12,723 nucleotides of DNA, taken from positions 1-12,723 of the forward strand of contig WFSM01000083.1 of assembly GCA_015485945.1 (NCBI GenBank), written 5' to 3'. The position numbers and the translations under genes are program-made. Shown in pieces: positions 1 to 10,159 of this stretch. The notes beneath the pieces were generated by a model. It ran no database searches. It was not told where the DNA came from and saw nothing but the letters and a program-made list of their open reading frames with translations. The first letter of the stretch is position 1, and each line of letters begins with the position of its first letter. This DNA comes from Candidatus Bipolaricaulota bacterium (GTDB lineage: Bacteria > Bipolaricaulota > Bipolaricaulia > UBA7950 > UBA9294).

Positions 1-2
1 AT

Positions 3-3000
3 CCCTACACCTGGTCCATCGGTGAGGTCACCCACGGTTCAGCGGTGAAGTACTACCTTACCGCCACTGTCATCGGTTGCGACGACCTCACTAACCAGGC
101 GAGCTACGCCTGGGGTTGCGGTAGCTGTACTAATACAGGCACGGCATCTGCATCGATCGCTCTCATTCTTAAGGAGCCGGATATTTCTTACACGGTCAGT
201 CCAAGTCCGATCACGATCGACTACTGCGCGGGGAGCCCGGTTACTGTGACCGTGACCAACGGGAATCCGACCAGCCCTGATTCCAACGTTGGTACGGCAC
301 ACGGATTCACTCTCACCATGGATGGTCTCCCCAGCGATTACCAGGTAACAAATGTCAGTGGAGCGAGTTACGATTCAAGCACCGGTACGTTCACTGTCGG
401 GGATATTGCCGCCAATACGCGGGTGCAGTTCAGCTTCGATCTTGCCGTTGGTAGCGGCGTTTGTTCACCCGCAGCGAGTGGGACGCTTCTGTTTACCCCG
501 TACTACGAAAACGACTGCGGCAAAGGGTACTCCCCTCCTGTGACCATCGACTCGTTCTCCCTCACCGGTAAACCGACGATCTCAATCACTAAGACCGGCC
601 AACGCGCGGTCGATGTCGGCGAGACGGACATCGCGTACACCCTCACTGTCCACTACGAGGGGCCGGATAACCAGACGCTGACCATCGTGGATGACTATCC
701 CGATGCCAATGATACGCCGAACGGTTGGGGAAACTTCACTGTGGCCGATGCGGCTGGCGGGACGGACGATGGTGACAAAATCACGTGGACGCACACGTTT
801 AACAACGGTGATACCTGGACGGCGACGATCAAACTGAACGCCCCGACCGATCCGTGTGCCGGGGGGAACGAGTATACGAACGTTCTCTCCATTTCGCCCA
901 CCGCCATCTCAGACTGCAACGGGTGCACGATCCCGATCACCGATAACGGAAGTTTCAAAATCTTCGTGAACAACAATACGGAGCAGGCGATCACCGATCA
1001 CACTAAAACAGTTACCTATCTAAACATCAATTCCAACGGGGTGTATACAGATGCCAGCTCTGCTGAGGATTGCACTGACATTCAGTACACAACAAGCGTC
1101 ACGTTCAACAGCGGAACAGCAGCACCGGGGGCGTGGAGCGGGATCGTCTTCCGCGATGACATGGACGGCGGCCAGACCTACGTTTCGCTTGATTCAGTGG
1201 ATGTAAACGGGACAGACTATACAAGCGCGGTCAGTGTGACGAACACCTCTGGATACATGGAGATCGATCTCTCCGGCTTGGATGGCACGGCGGCCCCCAA
1301 ACCTAACTCCGGCGCCGTAGTGGCAATTACGTACACCTTCCACGCCCCGGGTAACTTCGCGGGCAGTTTCATCGATTGGTCGCATCTCACCGTTCCCGGT
1401 TACCCGGTGGGAACGTGTGGAACAACAGACAGCACATACGACCAGGGAGTGGATGTGTCGATTGGAGAGTCCGCCCTGGGCATTAACCTCTCCGGCCCGC
1501 AGATTATCGATAAATGCGGCACCTACACGTACAAGATTACCATTTCCAAGGGAGTCTTTCAGGGGTACGACGCGCTTGTCACCTTTGACACACACGGGAA
1601 CTATACCTACATCTCTGGGTCCACTGCCTTCTCCGGATTCACCGATGAAGACGGCGTGACTATCAACTCGTTCGAGCCAACAGTGAATGGGAACGAACTG
1701 TCCTGGGATCTTGGCGACCTCTCCTCTGCTGGCACGATCCAGATACAATTGCGCAAGTGCTGTGCGCCGGCGGACACGAGCTATTCCGCCACCGTGGCCT
1801 ACAACGACAACTGCACCAACCAGCCCGACGGCAGCGTCACCAGTCGTAGCGGGAGCGCATCCGCCTCCGGAGCGGCCGATTACCTCGCAGCAGCGCATCT
1901 ACGTGTCGTCGTCGAACCTGAATCCTACTTTACGGTGAGCGGTTATCCGCAGTTTAAGGTATATTTGCTCAACACCGGCGACGGCGCGGCCTACGACGCT
2001 GATCTCACCCTCGCGTTCAACGGTCCGTTCGTCTACCGGGCGTACACGAGCTCCGAGGTCACGCCAACGAGCTTCACGGGAAGTTCGGGAGATACAAGCG
2101 TTACCTGGCATTACGATGAGATTCCGGCCGGGCAGAAGTCTGTCCTGATAGTAACCGGGGAACTCATCGGTTGTGGAGCAGCGTCGGTCGATGCATCGGC
2201 CACCTGGGGATGCTGCTCGCAGGAGACTGATTGTCAATCCGACCTCCCTGTCACTGATACGATGACGCTACAGTACCCATCATCCGACGTGGTCGTGGTC
2301 GGCCATACGATGACCCCAAATCTGCTCGACTACTGTGGCGATCCCGTGACGTTCACCATCACCGCGAAGAACTACGGGCCAGCGGTCGCCTATCACCCCT
2401 GGCTCCAGGAGGCCCTGGCCGATGGACTGTCGTATATCTCCGGAACAGCGGAGTACTCCCTGGACAATGGATCCACCTGGAGCGCCTTCCCGGGAGGATA
2501 TACCGACTACAGCGGTCAGGTGCTGAAGTGGAACTTTGCCGATCCCAACGGTGATGGAGATACCTCCGACCACCTGCTCGCCACCACTGATGGCTACGGA
2601 AATTACGTGTTGGCAAGCGGGGGGACGATCTCCATCCGCTTCCAGGCCAAGATTGCTGACTGCAGTGCCGCTGCGACATTCGCCAGTGGCAACAAATATA
2701 ACGATGCCACGGCAAACTACGATCCGCCCTGCAACCACACCAACACCGGCGCTCCTGAATCGTCATCTTCGGTGAACCGCCTCGCCGTTGCAGCCGCTCA
2801 ACCGCACGTCAAGATCACCGTGTGGGGAGAAAACACCACTAAAGGAACCGCGTACACACAGGGGACGGTCAATGCTGAATCCGGCGACACCGTGGTGTGG
2901 AAGATCAGGATCGAAAACGACGGTGACTACCGTGCCAAGCAGATCAATCTGAGCGACGTCCTCCCGAGCAACGTCACCTATTCTTCCTGGGCCCAGGTAA

Positions 3001-6000
3001 GCACGGAGAGTGGTGTGAACCTGGCGTTCGACGGAGGGAGCGGAACGAGCAGCGCTCCACTGGCCTGGCATGTGGACAACACTGACGAAGGGCTCGATAT
3101 CGGCCAAGCATCTACGATCGAGATCACAACCACGGTCAATAGTTGTACCAGCGTGACCACGAACACTGCTACCACAACATGGGGCTGCTGCAGCAGCGAT
3201 CAGGGCTCCGATAGCGACGCAGTGGACCTGAAGACGCAGCTCGCTCCGTCCGATCTGGCGGTCACAGTTAACGCGGGTAACTTCTCCACCTGCGGTGGCG
3301 ATGTGACGATCCAGATTACCAACAACGATCCGTTCCACACCGCCTACCACTTTCACATTACGGATACGCTCCCCACTTCCAGTGGAACGTACGCCTGGGT
3401 ATACGATCCGTCGAACGGGGGAGCACAGATTACGAGCTCCGCTGCGGGGCACACGTTCACCTCAAGTGAGCCGGTCCTATCGGCGAACGGCACGGTTCTA
3501 GAGTGGATGAATACAAGTGATGGCGGAAATATAACAACCGGAAACGCTTACATTGCCCCTGGTGAAACGCTCACCATCACGTTCCATGTCAAGGCGTCGG
3601 GGAACTACTGCGACACCAGCTTCGAAAATGACTCTGCCAATCCGGATGTAGGGACTATCCCCACCGACAATAACCTGGTCGACCTCAGTTATGAGGATTC
3701 GTGCGGAAACACGCTCTCATATCCGCAGGTGGAGACCGTGGTTAATCCGGTGCAACCGGACGTAGACATCGTATCGGTCGTTTCCACCCCGCCGCTGGGA
3801 ATGACTGGAGGCACGCTCCACTGGGAGATTACCCTGAAGAACAACGGTGATGGCACCGCGGCGAACGTAACGTTGGAATCGCTGTTTGGAAGTGGATTTG
3901 ATAACACAAGCGTGACGAATATCACTCCTACCGGGAGCTGGAGCTCGGGCACGAACACCGTCACCTGGTCGGGGATCACCCTCGCCCCGGGAGCAGAAGC
4001 AACCTTCAGCTACGATGTGGTGATCAGCGGTGCGGGCGCATTGACCAACACCGCCACCGTCATCGGTGTGTGCCTCGATGCCGCCGTAGACACCGTATGC
4101 GATCATTCCTACGACCAACTCATCGGCCAAGCAGCCGGAATAGACTTCGACAAGGCGATCACGAACATACCCACACCCGGGACGGTTGCTGGGGACGGAA
4201 AATCCGGCCAGGCGACGATCGGAAACGTGATCACTTATCGTATCCACGCAAGCTACCTCGGCAATGGGACGTACGCGAACACGACGATCACCGACGAACT
4301 GCCAGGCGGCCTCGAGTTTGTCGATCAATCAGTGACTCAGACCCCATCATCGGTAAGCGCTTCCTTCGCCCAAAGCGGCAATGTCCTTACGTGGACGTTG
4401 GGGAGCGGTTCGCCGCCGAGCTTTACCGACCACGTCGACGTGACAATCACCGTACGGGCGCGGGTCAAAGATACATCAGAAAACGTGTGGAACCCGGCAA
4501 CAGCGCTCGCCAACACCGCCTACACCGACTTTACCCTAAACGGTGTCACCTACACTCATACTGATTCTGATTACGGGAGCAAGATCACCGCGACGAACAC
4601 GATCACCGTGATCGAGCCGTGGGTCGCCGCTGATAGCAACTACACGAAGACATCGAGCCCAGCGTGCGACACACCCGATCATCAAGGAACGCCGGTGCAG
4701 GCAAATGACACGATCGACTACACGTTCACCGCCAAGAACACGGGCACGAGCCCGGCGTACGACCTCGTGTTTGTGGATACGATCCCGGTTGGGATACGTG
4801 ACGCAGCACCGAGTGTGACAAATGTTACTGTTGGCTCGCGGACACTCGCTGCTGGTACTGACTACACCACAAACTGGGACTCCGCAACCGGAACGTTCAC
4901 CGTGACGCTGCAGAACACAACTGCCGCCGCGATACAGCCCGGTGAGATTCTGACGATCGCTTACCAGGGAACGGTTGACGCCGGCGTGGGCGCGGGCGCG
5001 TATCTGGACAACGCCGCCCGTGTCGATTCTTACACCTCGCTTCCGGGGACGCCCACGTCACCTGAGGGCCCGGAGCGCACGTACGGTAACAGCGTGGGTG
5101 CGGGGAACTACGGTTATATCAGTGATGTCGTCTGCTACCACCATACCGCGACGCTTCCCGGGAACACCAAGACCGTGTCCGCGCAAATCACTGCGCCGAG
5201 CGGCGCCCAGACCGCGGGGTACGCTCAGGTCGGTGAGCCGCTCACCTACACGATAACGATCACCATCCCCGCTGGCACCACTGCCTACGATATGTCGTTC
5301 TCCGACATTACTCCCGATGGCATCACCGTAACTGGGGTAAGTTGTGCTGTCGCCGGAACTACCACCGGGACCACGAGTTATTTCGAAAACGCCGATGGGA
5401 CGACGGATGTATCCGTCTCCGATATCGGAGATGTCTCCGGTGGGAGCACGGTCCTCGTCACGATCTCCGGCACGGTCGACAAGAACTTCTCATCAGCGAA
5501 CGCGGGCGATGTGAACGCAAACGGGATCGTCGATCGCGGTGACATACTGCAAAACGGGGCGAGCTACGCGTGGGACACGGTGAACAGTGATGATAGTACA
5601 CGCATAGTAGTGGATTCAAACGAAGTGCACACCACGATCGTCGAGCCGCAACTTGCCATCACCAAAACGAGCGATGACTCCGATGGAGTTGTCGTTCAGG
5701 GCCAGAGCGTGACCTACACAATCACCGTCGCCAACACCGATTCTACTGGCATCGCCTACGACCCCGTGGTGAGCGATGTCGTCCCGCAGGAGCTGCGTCC
5801 CCCGACGGTGGATACGGTGACGTTGAACGGGACGGCGCTCGCCACGAGCGATTACGACTATGCCTATAATTCATCCACCGGTGCGATGCAATTCTCGTTT
5901 ACCCATGCGGGGAACGACGCGATTGCCGCGGGCGACGCGCTTGTCATCACCTACCACGCCACCGTACCCACCGACATCGGGGCGGGGCGCGCTGGGAGCC

Positions 6001-7268
6001 GGGCGTTGGTGAACAACGCCAACGCGATCGGATACTCACTTCCCAGTGGGACGAACGATGCCGGGCGGCGTGAGTACAGCTGCGGGCCAGCTCAGCTTCC
6101 GTTGACCACTCCCCTTGCCCAGATCACTAAGTCCCAGTCGCCATCCGACGGTTCGACGGTGGACTCCGGCGACACGATCACCTACACGCTTACCTTGCCC
6201 GACCCAACCGTGCAGGCGACGCTGTACGATGTATCAGTGGCGGACGAGGTTCCCGATGGTCTGAGCGTGACGAACGTTACGTTGAGCGGCGGCCAGACGC
6301 CGTCTTACACTGTCGCCGGACGTACCGTAACCGCGGCGTTCGCCCAGGTCGATCCTGGTGATCAAGCGACAATCACCGTCGCTTGCCAGGTGAACGCAAC
6401 GTTCGACAGCGGAAGCGCGATCGCGCTCGGGCACGCGTTTGTGAACCAAGCAACTCTCGATTGGTACGACGCAGCAAGCACTGACCCGAACCGGCGCGAT
6501 CATGTCACGGCGTCAAACACAGTGACCGCCTACTTTAAGGGTGCAGTAATCACTCTCACCCCGAACCATACATCCGCGACCTTCCTCGGCAGCGTGGTGA
6601 TCTACCGCCACGTCCTGGAAAACCGGGGAAGCGAGAGCGACACCGTTACCCTGACCTACGGACCGTCGAGCCAGGGCTGGAGCTGGGTTCTCTACAGCGG
6701 TGATGGCAATGGGAACATCACCGGCTCGCCGCTCGCAAACGGCGGTACGCTGGCGATCGCCGCTGGGGGACGACAGGAGCTGATCATACGCGCGTTCGTC
6801 CCGGCAGATACTCCGGATGGGACGACTGACGTCATCGACCTCAGCGCCCATGGGACGAATAGCACCGTTTCGGTCACCGACATCACGACCGTGCATCAGG
6901 GGAAGATGCAACTTGTCAAGGAGGAGAGCGTCGATGGCGGGACAACGTGGCACACTAGCGTGCAGGCAAAACCGGGAGACAGGGTGACATTTCGCCTGCT
7001 CTTCACCAACATCAGTACGGTCGAACTGTCTCATGTCAGAGTGATCGATGCGATCCCCGCGCACACGCGGTACGTGGGGGGGAGCGCCGCGACGGGAAAC
7101 AATGGCACGTATACCATCTATTATTCAACGGATGGCGGGGTCAGTTGGACAACGAGCGAACCAGCGCCAGGTGATGTTACCTACATCAAGTGGATATACA
7201 CAGGTAACGGCGGGAACGTCGCTCCCGGTGAGTCCCACTACGTGACCTATAAGGTGGACCTGAAGTGA
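3..7268 (+). CDS. Giant DUF11-repeat surface protein, 5' end cut off by the window
   Basis: The frame is open from the first bases of the window, and the residues before the first possible start (GTG at 45) read as ordinary repeat sequence (YTWSIGEVTHGSAVKYYLTA), so the true start lies upstream; 2421 residues are visible. The protein is a string of roughly 150-200-residue beta-sandwich modules with the DUF11/isopeptide-D2 signature: a strand such as DTITYTLTL, then V(S/T)D..P.G(L/I), then a late N-A strand. Many modules begin with ITKT or ITKS, a lysine placed where isopeptide-forming domains use one. About 35 cysteines occur, mostly in the first 1400 visible residues, in recurring settings (DYCG near a module start, WGCC near a module end). 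Acidic loops such as GDVNANGIVDRGD may bind calcium. The last two modules, from about 6549 and 6906, match the end of the next protein. No LPXTG or other C-terminal sorting signal is present; it ends in VDLK. It is probably an extracellular structural or adhesive protein. The family call is firm and the function is inferred. Confidence 0.9.
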   Translation, partial: PYTWSIGEVTHGSAVKYYLTATVIGCDDLTNQASYAWGCGSCTNTGTASASIALILKEPDISYTVSPSPITIDYCAGSPVTVTVTNGNPTSPDSNVGTAHGFTLTMDGLPSDYQVTNVSGASYDSSTGTFTVGDIAANTRVQFSFDLAVGSGVCSPAASGTLLFTPYYENDCGKGYSPPVTIDSFSLTGKPTISITKTGQRAVDVGETDIAYTLTVHYEGPDNQTLTIVDDYPDANDTPNGWGNFTVADAAGGTDDGDKITWTHTFNNGDTWTATIKLNAPTDPCAGGNEYTNVLSISPTAISDCNGCTIPITDNGSFKIFVNNNTEQAITDHTKTVTYLNINSNGVYTDASSAEDCTDIQYTTSVTFNSGTAAPGAWSGIVFRDDMDGGQTYVSLDSVDVNGTDYTSAVSVTNTSGYMEIDLSGLDGTAAPKPNSGAVVAITYTFHAPGNFAGSFIDWSHLTVPGYPVGTCGTTDSTYDQGVDVSIGESALGINLSGPQIIDKCGTYTYKITISKGVFQGYDALVTFDTHGNYTYISGSTAFSGFTDEDGVTINSFEPTVNGNELSWDLGDLSSAGTIQIQLRKCCAPADTSYSATVAYNDNCTNQPDGSVTSRSGSASASGAADYLAAAHLRVVVEPESYFTVSGYPQFKVYLLNTGDGAAYDADLTLAFNGPFVYRAYTSSEVTPTSFTGSSGDTSVTWHYDEIPAGQKSVLIVTGELIGCGAASVDASATWGCCSQETDCQSDLPVTDTMTLQYPSSDVVVVGHTMTPNLLDYCGDPVTFTITAKNYGPAVAYHPWLQEALADGLSYISGTAEYSLDNGSTWSAFPGGYTDYSGQVLKWNFADPNGDGDTSDHLLATTDGYGNYVLASGGTISIRFQAKIADCSAAATFASGNKYNDATANYDPPCNHTNTGAPESSSSVNRLAVAAAQPHVKITVWGENTTKGTAYTQGTVNAESGDTVVWKIRIENDGDYRAKQINLSDVLPSNVTYSSWAQVSTESGVNLAFDGGSGTSSAPLAWHVDNTDEGLDIGQASTIEITTTVNSCTSVTTNTATTTWGCCSSDQGSDSDAVDLKTQLAPSDLAVTVNAGNFSTCGGDVTIQITNNDPFHTAYHFHITDTLPTSSGTYAWVYDPSNGGAQITSSAAGHTFTSSEPVLSANGTVLEWMNTSDGGNITTGNAYIAPGETLTITFHVKASGNYCDTSFENDSANPDVGTIPTDNNLVDLSYEDSCGNTLSYPQVETVVNPVQPDVDIVSVVSTPPLGMTGGTLHWEITLKNNGDGTAANVTLESLFGSGFDNTSVTNITPTGSWSSGTNTVTWSGITLAPGAEATFSYDVVISGAGALTNTATVIGVCLDAAVDTVCDHSYDQLIGQAAGIDFDKAITNIPTPGTVAGDGKSGQATIGNVITYRIHASYLGNGTYANTTITDELPGGLEFVDQSVTQTPSSVSASFAQSGNVLTWTLGSGSPPSFTDHVDVTITVRARVKDTSENVWNPATALANTAYTDFTLNGVTYTHTDSDYGSKITATNTITVIEPWVAADSNYTKTSSPACDTPDHQGTPVQANDTIDYTFTAKNTGTSPAYDLVFVDTIPVGIRDAAPSVTNVTVGSRTLAAGTDYTTNWDSATGTFTVTLQNTTAAAIQPGEILTIAYQGTVDAGVGAGAYLDNAARVDSYTSLPGTPTSPEGPERTYGNSVGAGNYGYISDVVCYHHTATLPGNTKTVSAQITAPSGAQTAGYAQVGEPLTYTITITIPAGTTAYDMSFSDITPDGITVTGVSCAVAGTTTGTTSYFENADGTTDVSVSDIGDVSGGSTVLVTISGTVDKNFSSANAGDVNANGIVDRGDILQNGASYAWDTVNSDDSTRIVVDSNEVHTTIVEPQLAITKTSDDSDGVVVQGQSVTYTITVANTDSTGIAYDPVVSDVVPQELRPPTVDTVTLNGTALATSDYDYAYNSSTGAMQFSFTHAGNDAIAAGDALVITYHATVPTDIGAGRAGSRALVNNANAIGYSLPSGTNDAGRREYSCGPAQLPLTTPLAQITKSQSPSDGSTVDSGDTITYTLTLPDPTVQATLYDVSVADEVPDGLSVTNVTLSGGQTPSYTVAGRTVTAAFAQVDPGDQATITVACQVNATFDSGSAIALGHAFVNQATLDWYDAASTDPNRRDHVTASNTVTAYFKGAVITLTPNHTSATFLGSVVIYRHVLENRGSESDTVTLTYGPSSQGWSWVLYSGDGNGNITGSPLANGGTLAIAAGGRQELIIRAFVPADTPDGTTDVIDLSAHGTNSTVSVTDITTVHQGKMQLVKEESVDGGTTWHTSVQAKPGDRVTFRLLFTNISTVELSHVRVIDAIPAHTRYVGGSAATGNNGTYTIYYSTDGGVSWTTSEPAPGDVTYIKWIYTGNGGNVAPGESHYVTYKVDLK
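7251..7257 (+). promoter_or_regulatory. Ribosome binding site supporting a GTG start at 7265
   Basis: AAGGTGG lies inside the last codons of the upstream gene, seven bases before the GTG at 7265. That GTG shares four bases (GTGA) with the upstream stop codon, which suggests translational coupling of the two surface-protein genes. Confidence 0.6.
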
Positions 7269-10159
7269 AAAACTCTAACGTTGCAGACAAACGCTACGCC
7301 AGCTTTCGTAGCGTCGGAGTTTATCTCCGACGTTTAGGGCGCAAATTGTCTTTAGAAGGCATTTCCCTTGCGCTGATCACCGTGGTCATCCTTCTTCTAT
7401 CATCAAGTGCTGTCCTGGCCATAACACCAGCCGGTACACAGATCGTGAACCAGGGGACGATCCTCTATCGTGATCCAGCGGGAAACGAATACACCACTAC
7501 CTCCAATCAGGTTGTGATCGAAGTCCTGCCCGTGTACGGCCTCTCCATCCTCCCAAACGGCACCGCCGCATCGCCTGGCCAGTCCCAAGACGCCGTCGCC
7601 GGACAATGGGTCTACTTCCCCTACACCCTGACCAACACGGGAAACACTGACGATTCGTACCTCCTCACTCCGACGGTGGACGGATCGAGCACGTTTCTTC
7701 CCCAGCTTCCCGACGGGACCACGGGGATCGAGATCTTTTGGGATAAGAACATGAACGGGGTCATCGATTCTGGCGAACCACTCGTGGCAAGCTGGCGCGA
7801 CCTCGATGGAGACGGCGCGATCGATGCGGGAGAGGTGACAAACGAGAATCTTGGCCCCCTGCGCCAGGATGAGATCACCGGTCTGATCATTGCCTACGAA
7901 GTCCCTGCCGGGGCGAGTGCTGGCGATGTCGCCTACGTGGGAGTGAACGGTGTTTCGGTGCATGATTCCACTGCCCAGGACCAGGGAAACGTCCACGCGA
8001 CAACAGTGATCGACGATGCCGTGGTGGCGGTGAGCAAGTCGGTCAATTCGTCTTCGGTCAATCCGGGAGATACGGTTACCTACGTAATTAGCGGTGAGAA
8101 CCGTGGAACACAGCCCGCGCGTGGTCGGGCATACGACGTGGACGGTGGGACCGACAACTACACCGGTGTCCTCATCTACGACATCATCCCCGTGTACAAC
8201 GCGACGGCATTCACGGTCACCGGGACCCCAAGTGGAACTCCAACAGGCGGGACAGTACTCTACGCTGATCCCACCGATCCGAACACCGATCCGTCGACAT
8301 GGAGCTGGTCGACGACCTATTCTGCCGGGGACAAGGTCATCGGGTATGTCACAAGCGACAGCACGACGAATCAGGACCTCGCGGTCAACGCGACAATCTC
8401 CCTGAGCTTTCAAGCACTGGTTCCCAGTGATCACCTCGCGGGCTACGTGGATAACTACGGCTATGTGAATTACGCTGACAACCAACCAACACCGCAATCG
8501 CACACCGTTATTTCAAACGATGCTCCGGTGGAGGTTCTTCCAACGGCAGGTGTTGACATCCGCGACACCGACTACCTTGGGCTCACCCCGAATCCGCCCG
8601 ATGATGACAGCGGCAGCGCGAACGACACCGAGACGTACACCACCGCCGCTGCGGGAACCAGCATTCTGTTTCGCAACCGTGTTACCAATACCGGCACAGC
8701 AGACGATGTGTTTGACATCTCTCTTGCTACCGCATCCACGCTTCCCACAGGGTGGAGCGTCACGTTCCTCAAGTCGGATGGTGCGAGCCCGCTTACCGAC
8801 ACTGATGGGGACGGGATTCCGGACGTCGGCGCACTGGCGGCGGGGGCTTACCGCGATATCGTGGTCAAGGTGACGATCCCAGCAGATCAGAGCGCAGCGG
8901 CCGGTCCGTGGGACGCGGTGATCCAGGCGCGCTCGCGCTTGAACACAACCGTCTCCGACACCACCACCGATCGACTCAACGCGGTAACGCAAGCCGGGGT
9001 GAATATCCAAAACCGCGACGCTGGCCCCGATCCATCGCCTACGATCTCAGCTGGAGAGTGCGCCGATTACCCGCTCGATGTGATCAACACGGGACAATCT
9101 TCGGACGTGTTCGCCCTCTCCTGGGCCGGGTTGGCCACCGGCTGGACGGTGGTCTTCTACCGCGATGCCAATGACGATGGGGTACTCGACCCCGAGGAGA
9201 AGATTCCCGTGACGAGCACTGCGCTCCTCGCTCCAGGAGCAGAGGATCACTTTGTTGCCGTCATCTGTTCTCCGCGCGATGCCGCGCCGGTAACCGGTTT
9301 GGGGATCGATTTTATCGCGACGTCGGCGAACAATGCCGGTGTCAGTGACACGCAATCCGATACGATCAACGTATCAGCGGCGTGCGCGATTTCGCTCGTT
9401 CCGGATCGTTCCGGGATCGTGCGACCGGGCGGGGTTGTGTGGTACGAGCACGTGCTCAAGAACGCCGGCGATGTTGCAACCACGGTGAACCTCACCATCA
9501 CGGCAACGAGTGGATGGACATATCTTCTTTACTACGGCGAGGATTACGACGATGGAGCCGGGCACGCGTATTCTGCCGGCGACCCTGTTGTTGACACGGA
9601 CGGCGATGCCACACCCGATGTTCCGAGTCTTGCGGCGGGGGCGCAAGTACGCCTCGAGATCAAGGTATTTGCCCCGTCCGATGTCGCCGCGGGGGCGACT
9701 GACATCACCACGCTTACTGCGCTAGCTGCGTGCGGAGCGAGTGCCGATGCGGTTGACGTAACTCAGGTTGTCTCCGGCGGACTCGTCCTACACAAAACGC
9801 AGCAGGTCATCGACTACAACGGTAACGGTGTCCTCGGCGATCCCGGGGATCGCATCACGTATATGACGAGCTATAAAAACATCTCCGCTGGACCGCTCTT
9901 GGATGTAACTGTGTACGAGACAATCCCAGCGCACACCAGCTATGTAGTTGGTTCAGCGACGGAAGGGACGCCACCGGGTGGGCTCAGCGTGACGATCGAG
10001 TTTTCCACTGACGGTGGGGGTTCATGGACGTATACACCAGTAGATTCCGGTGATGGTACGGATCCAAACGTCACCAACATCCGGTGGAAGTTGTCCGGAC
10101 CGCTGCCCGCCGGCGCGGAATCGTCCGTAGGGGTATCGTTTAGCGTCGAGATCAAGTGA
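7265..10159 (+). CDS. Secreted DUF11-repeat surface protein with calcium-loop motifs
   Basis: A 964-residue protein. The GTG start overlaps the preceding stop by four bases and has a good ribosome binding site. Residues 1-52 form a long signal peptide: a basic n-region to about residue 29, a hydrophobic core (ISLALITVVILLLSSSAVLA) and likely cleavage after A52. The mature N-terminus (ITPAGTQIVNQGTILYRDPA) is typical of DUF11-family surface proteins. Beta-sandwich modules follow, alternating DUF11-like units with units resembling NEW3-type domains. Aspartate-rich loops resembling EF-hand or thrombospondin type-3 calcium sites begin near residues 160 (DKNMNGVIDSGE), 179 (DLDGDGAIDAGE), 512 (DTDGDGIPD), 634 (DANDDGVLDPEE), 777 (DTDGDATPD) and 850 (DYNGNGVLGDPGD). 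The last two modules are homologous to those of the upstream protein, including IPAHT.YV.GSA and STDGG.SWT. There is no LPXTG motif or C-terminal membrane segment, so anchoring is unclear. It is probably a partner or minor subunit of the giant upstream protein. Confidence 0.9.
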   Translation: MKNSNVADKRYASFRSVGVYLRRLGRKLSLEGISLALITVVILLLSSSAVLAITPAGTQIVNQGTILYRDPAGNEYTTTSNQVVIEVLPVYGLSILPNGTAASPGQSQDAVAGQWVYFPYTLTNTGNTDDSYLLTPTVDGSSTFLPQLPDGTTGIEIFWDKNMNGVIDSGEPLVASWRDLDGDGAIDAGEVTNENLGPLRQDEITGLIIAYEVPAGASAGDVAYVGVNGVSVHDSTAQDQGNVHATTVIDDAVVAVSKSVNSSSVNPGDTVTYVISGENRGTQPARGRAYDVDGGTDNYTGVLIYDIIPVYNATAFTVTGTPSGTPTGGTVLYADPTDPNTDPSTWSWSTTYSAGDKVIGYVTSDSTTNQDLAVNATISLSFQALVPSDHLAGYVDNYGYVNYADNQPTPQSHTVISNDAPVEVLPTAGVDIRDTDYLGLTPNPPDDDSGSANDTETYTTAAAGTSILFRNRVTNTGTADDVFDISLATASTLPTGWSVTFLKSDGASPLTDTDGDGIPDVGALAAGAYRDIVVKVTIPADQSAAAGPWDAVIQARSRLNTTVSDTTTDRLNAVTQAGVNIQNRDAGPDPSPTISAGECADYPLDVINTGQSSDVFALSWAGLATGWTVVFYRDANDDGVLDPEEKIPVTSTALLAPGAEDHFVAVICSPRDAAPVTGLGIDFIATSANNAGVSDTQSDTINVSAACAISLVPDRSGIVRPGGVVWYEHVLKNAGDVATTVNLTITATSGWTYLLYYGEDYDDGAGHAYSAGDPVVDTDGDATPDVPSLAAGAQVRLEIKVFAPSDVAAGATDITTLTALAACGASADAVDVTQVVSGGLVLHKTQQVIDYNGNGVLGDPGDRITYMTSYKNISAGPLLDVTVYETIPAHTSYVVGSATEGTPPGGLSVTIEFSTDGGGSWTYTPVDSGDGTDPNVTNIRWKLSGPLPAGAESSVGVSFSVEIK

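Noticed and set aside
1194..1898. A 234-codon open frame on the minus strand
   Set aside because: It is antisense to the giant repeat gene, has no ribosome binding site and resembles no family.
7403..8503. A 366-codon open frame on the minus strand
   Set aside because: It lies wholly opposite the second surface-protein gene. Its translation is rich in R, V, H, D and I with no recognisable domain, the usual shadow of a Thr/Asp/Val-rich repeat gene.
3..10159. LPXTG sortase substrates or PEP-CTERM proteins
   Set aside because: Both visible C-termini end directly after a beta module (VDLK and VEIK) with no sorting motif, hydrophobic segment or basic tail.
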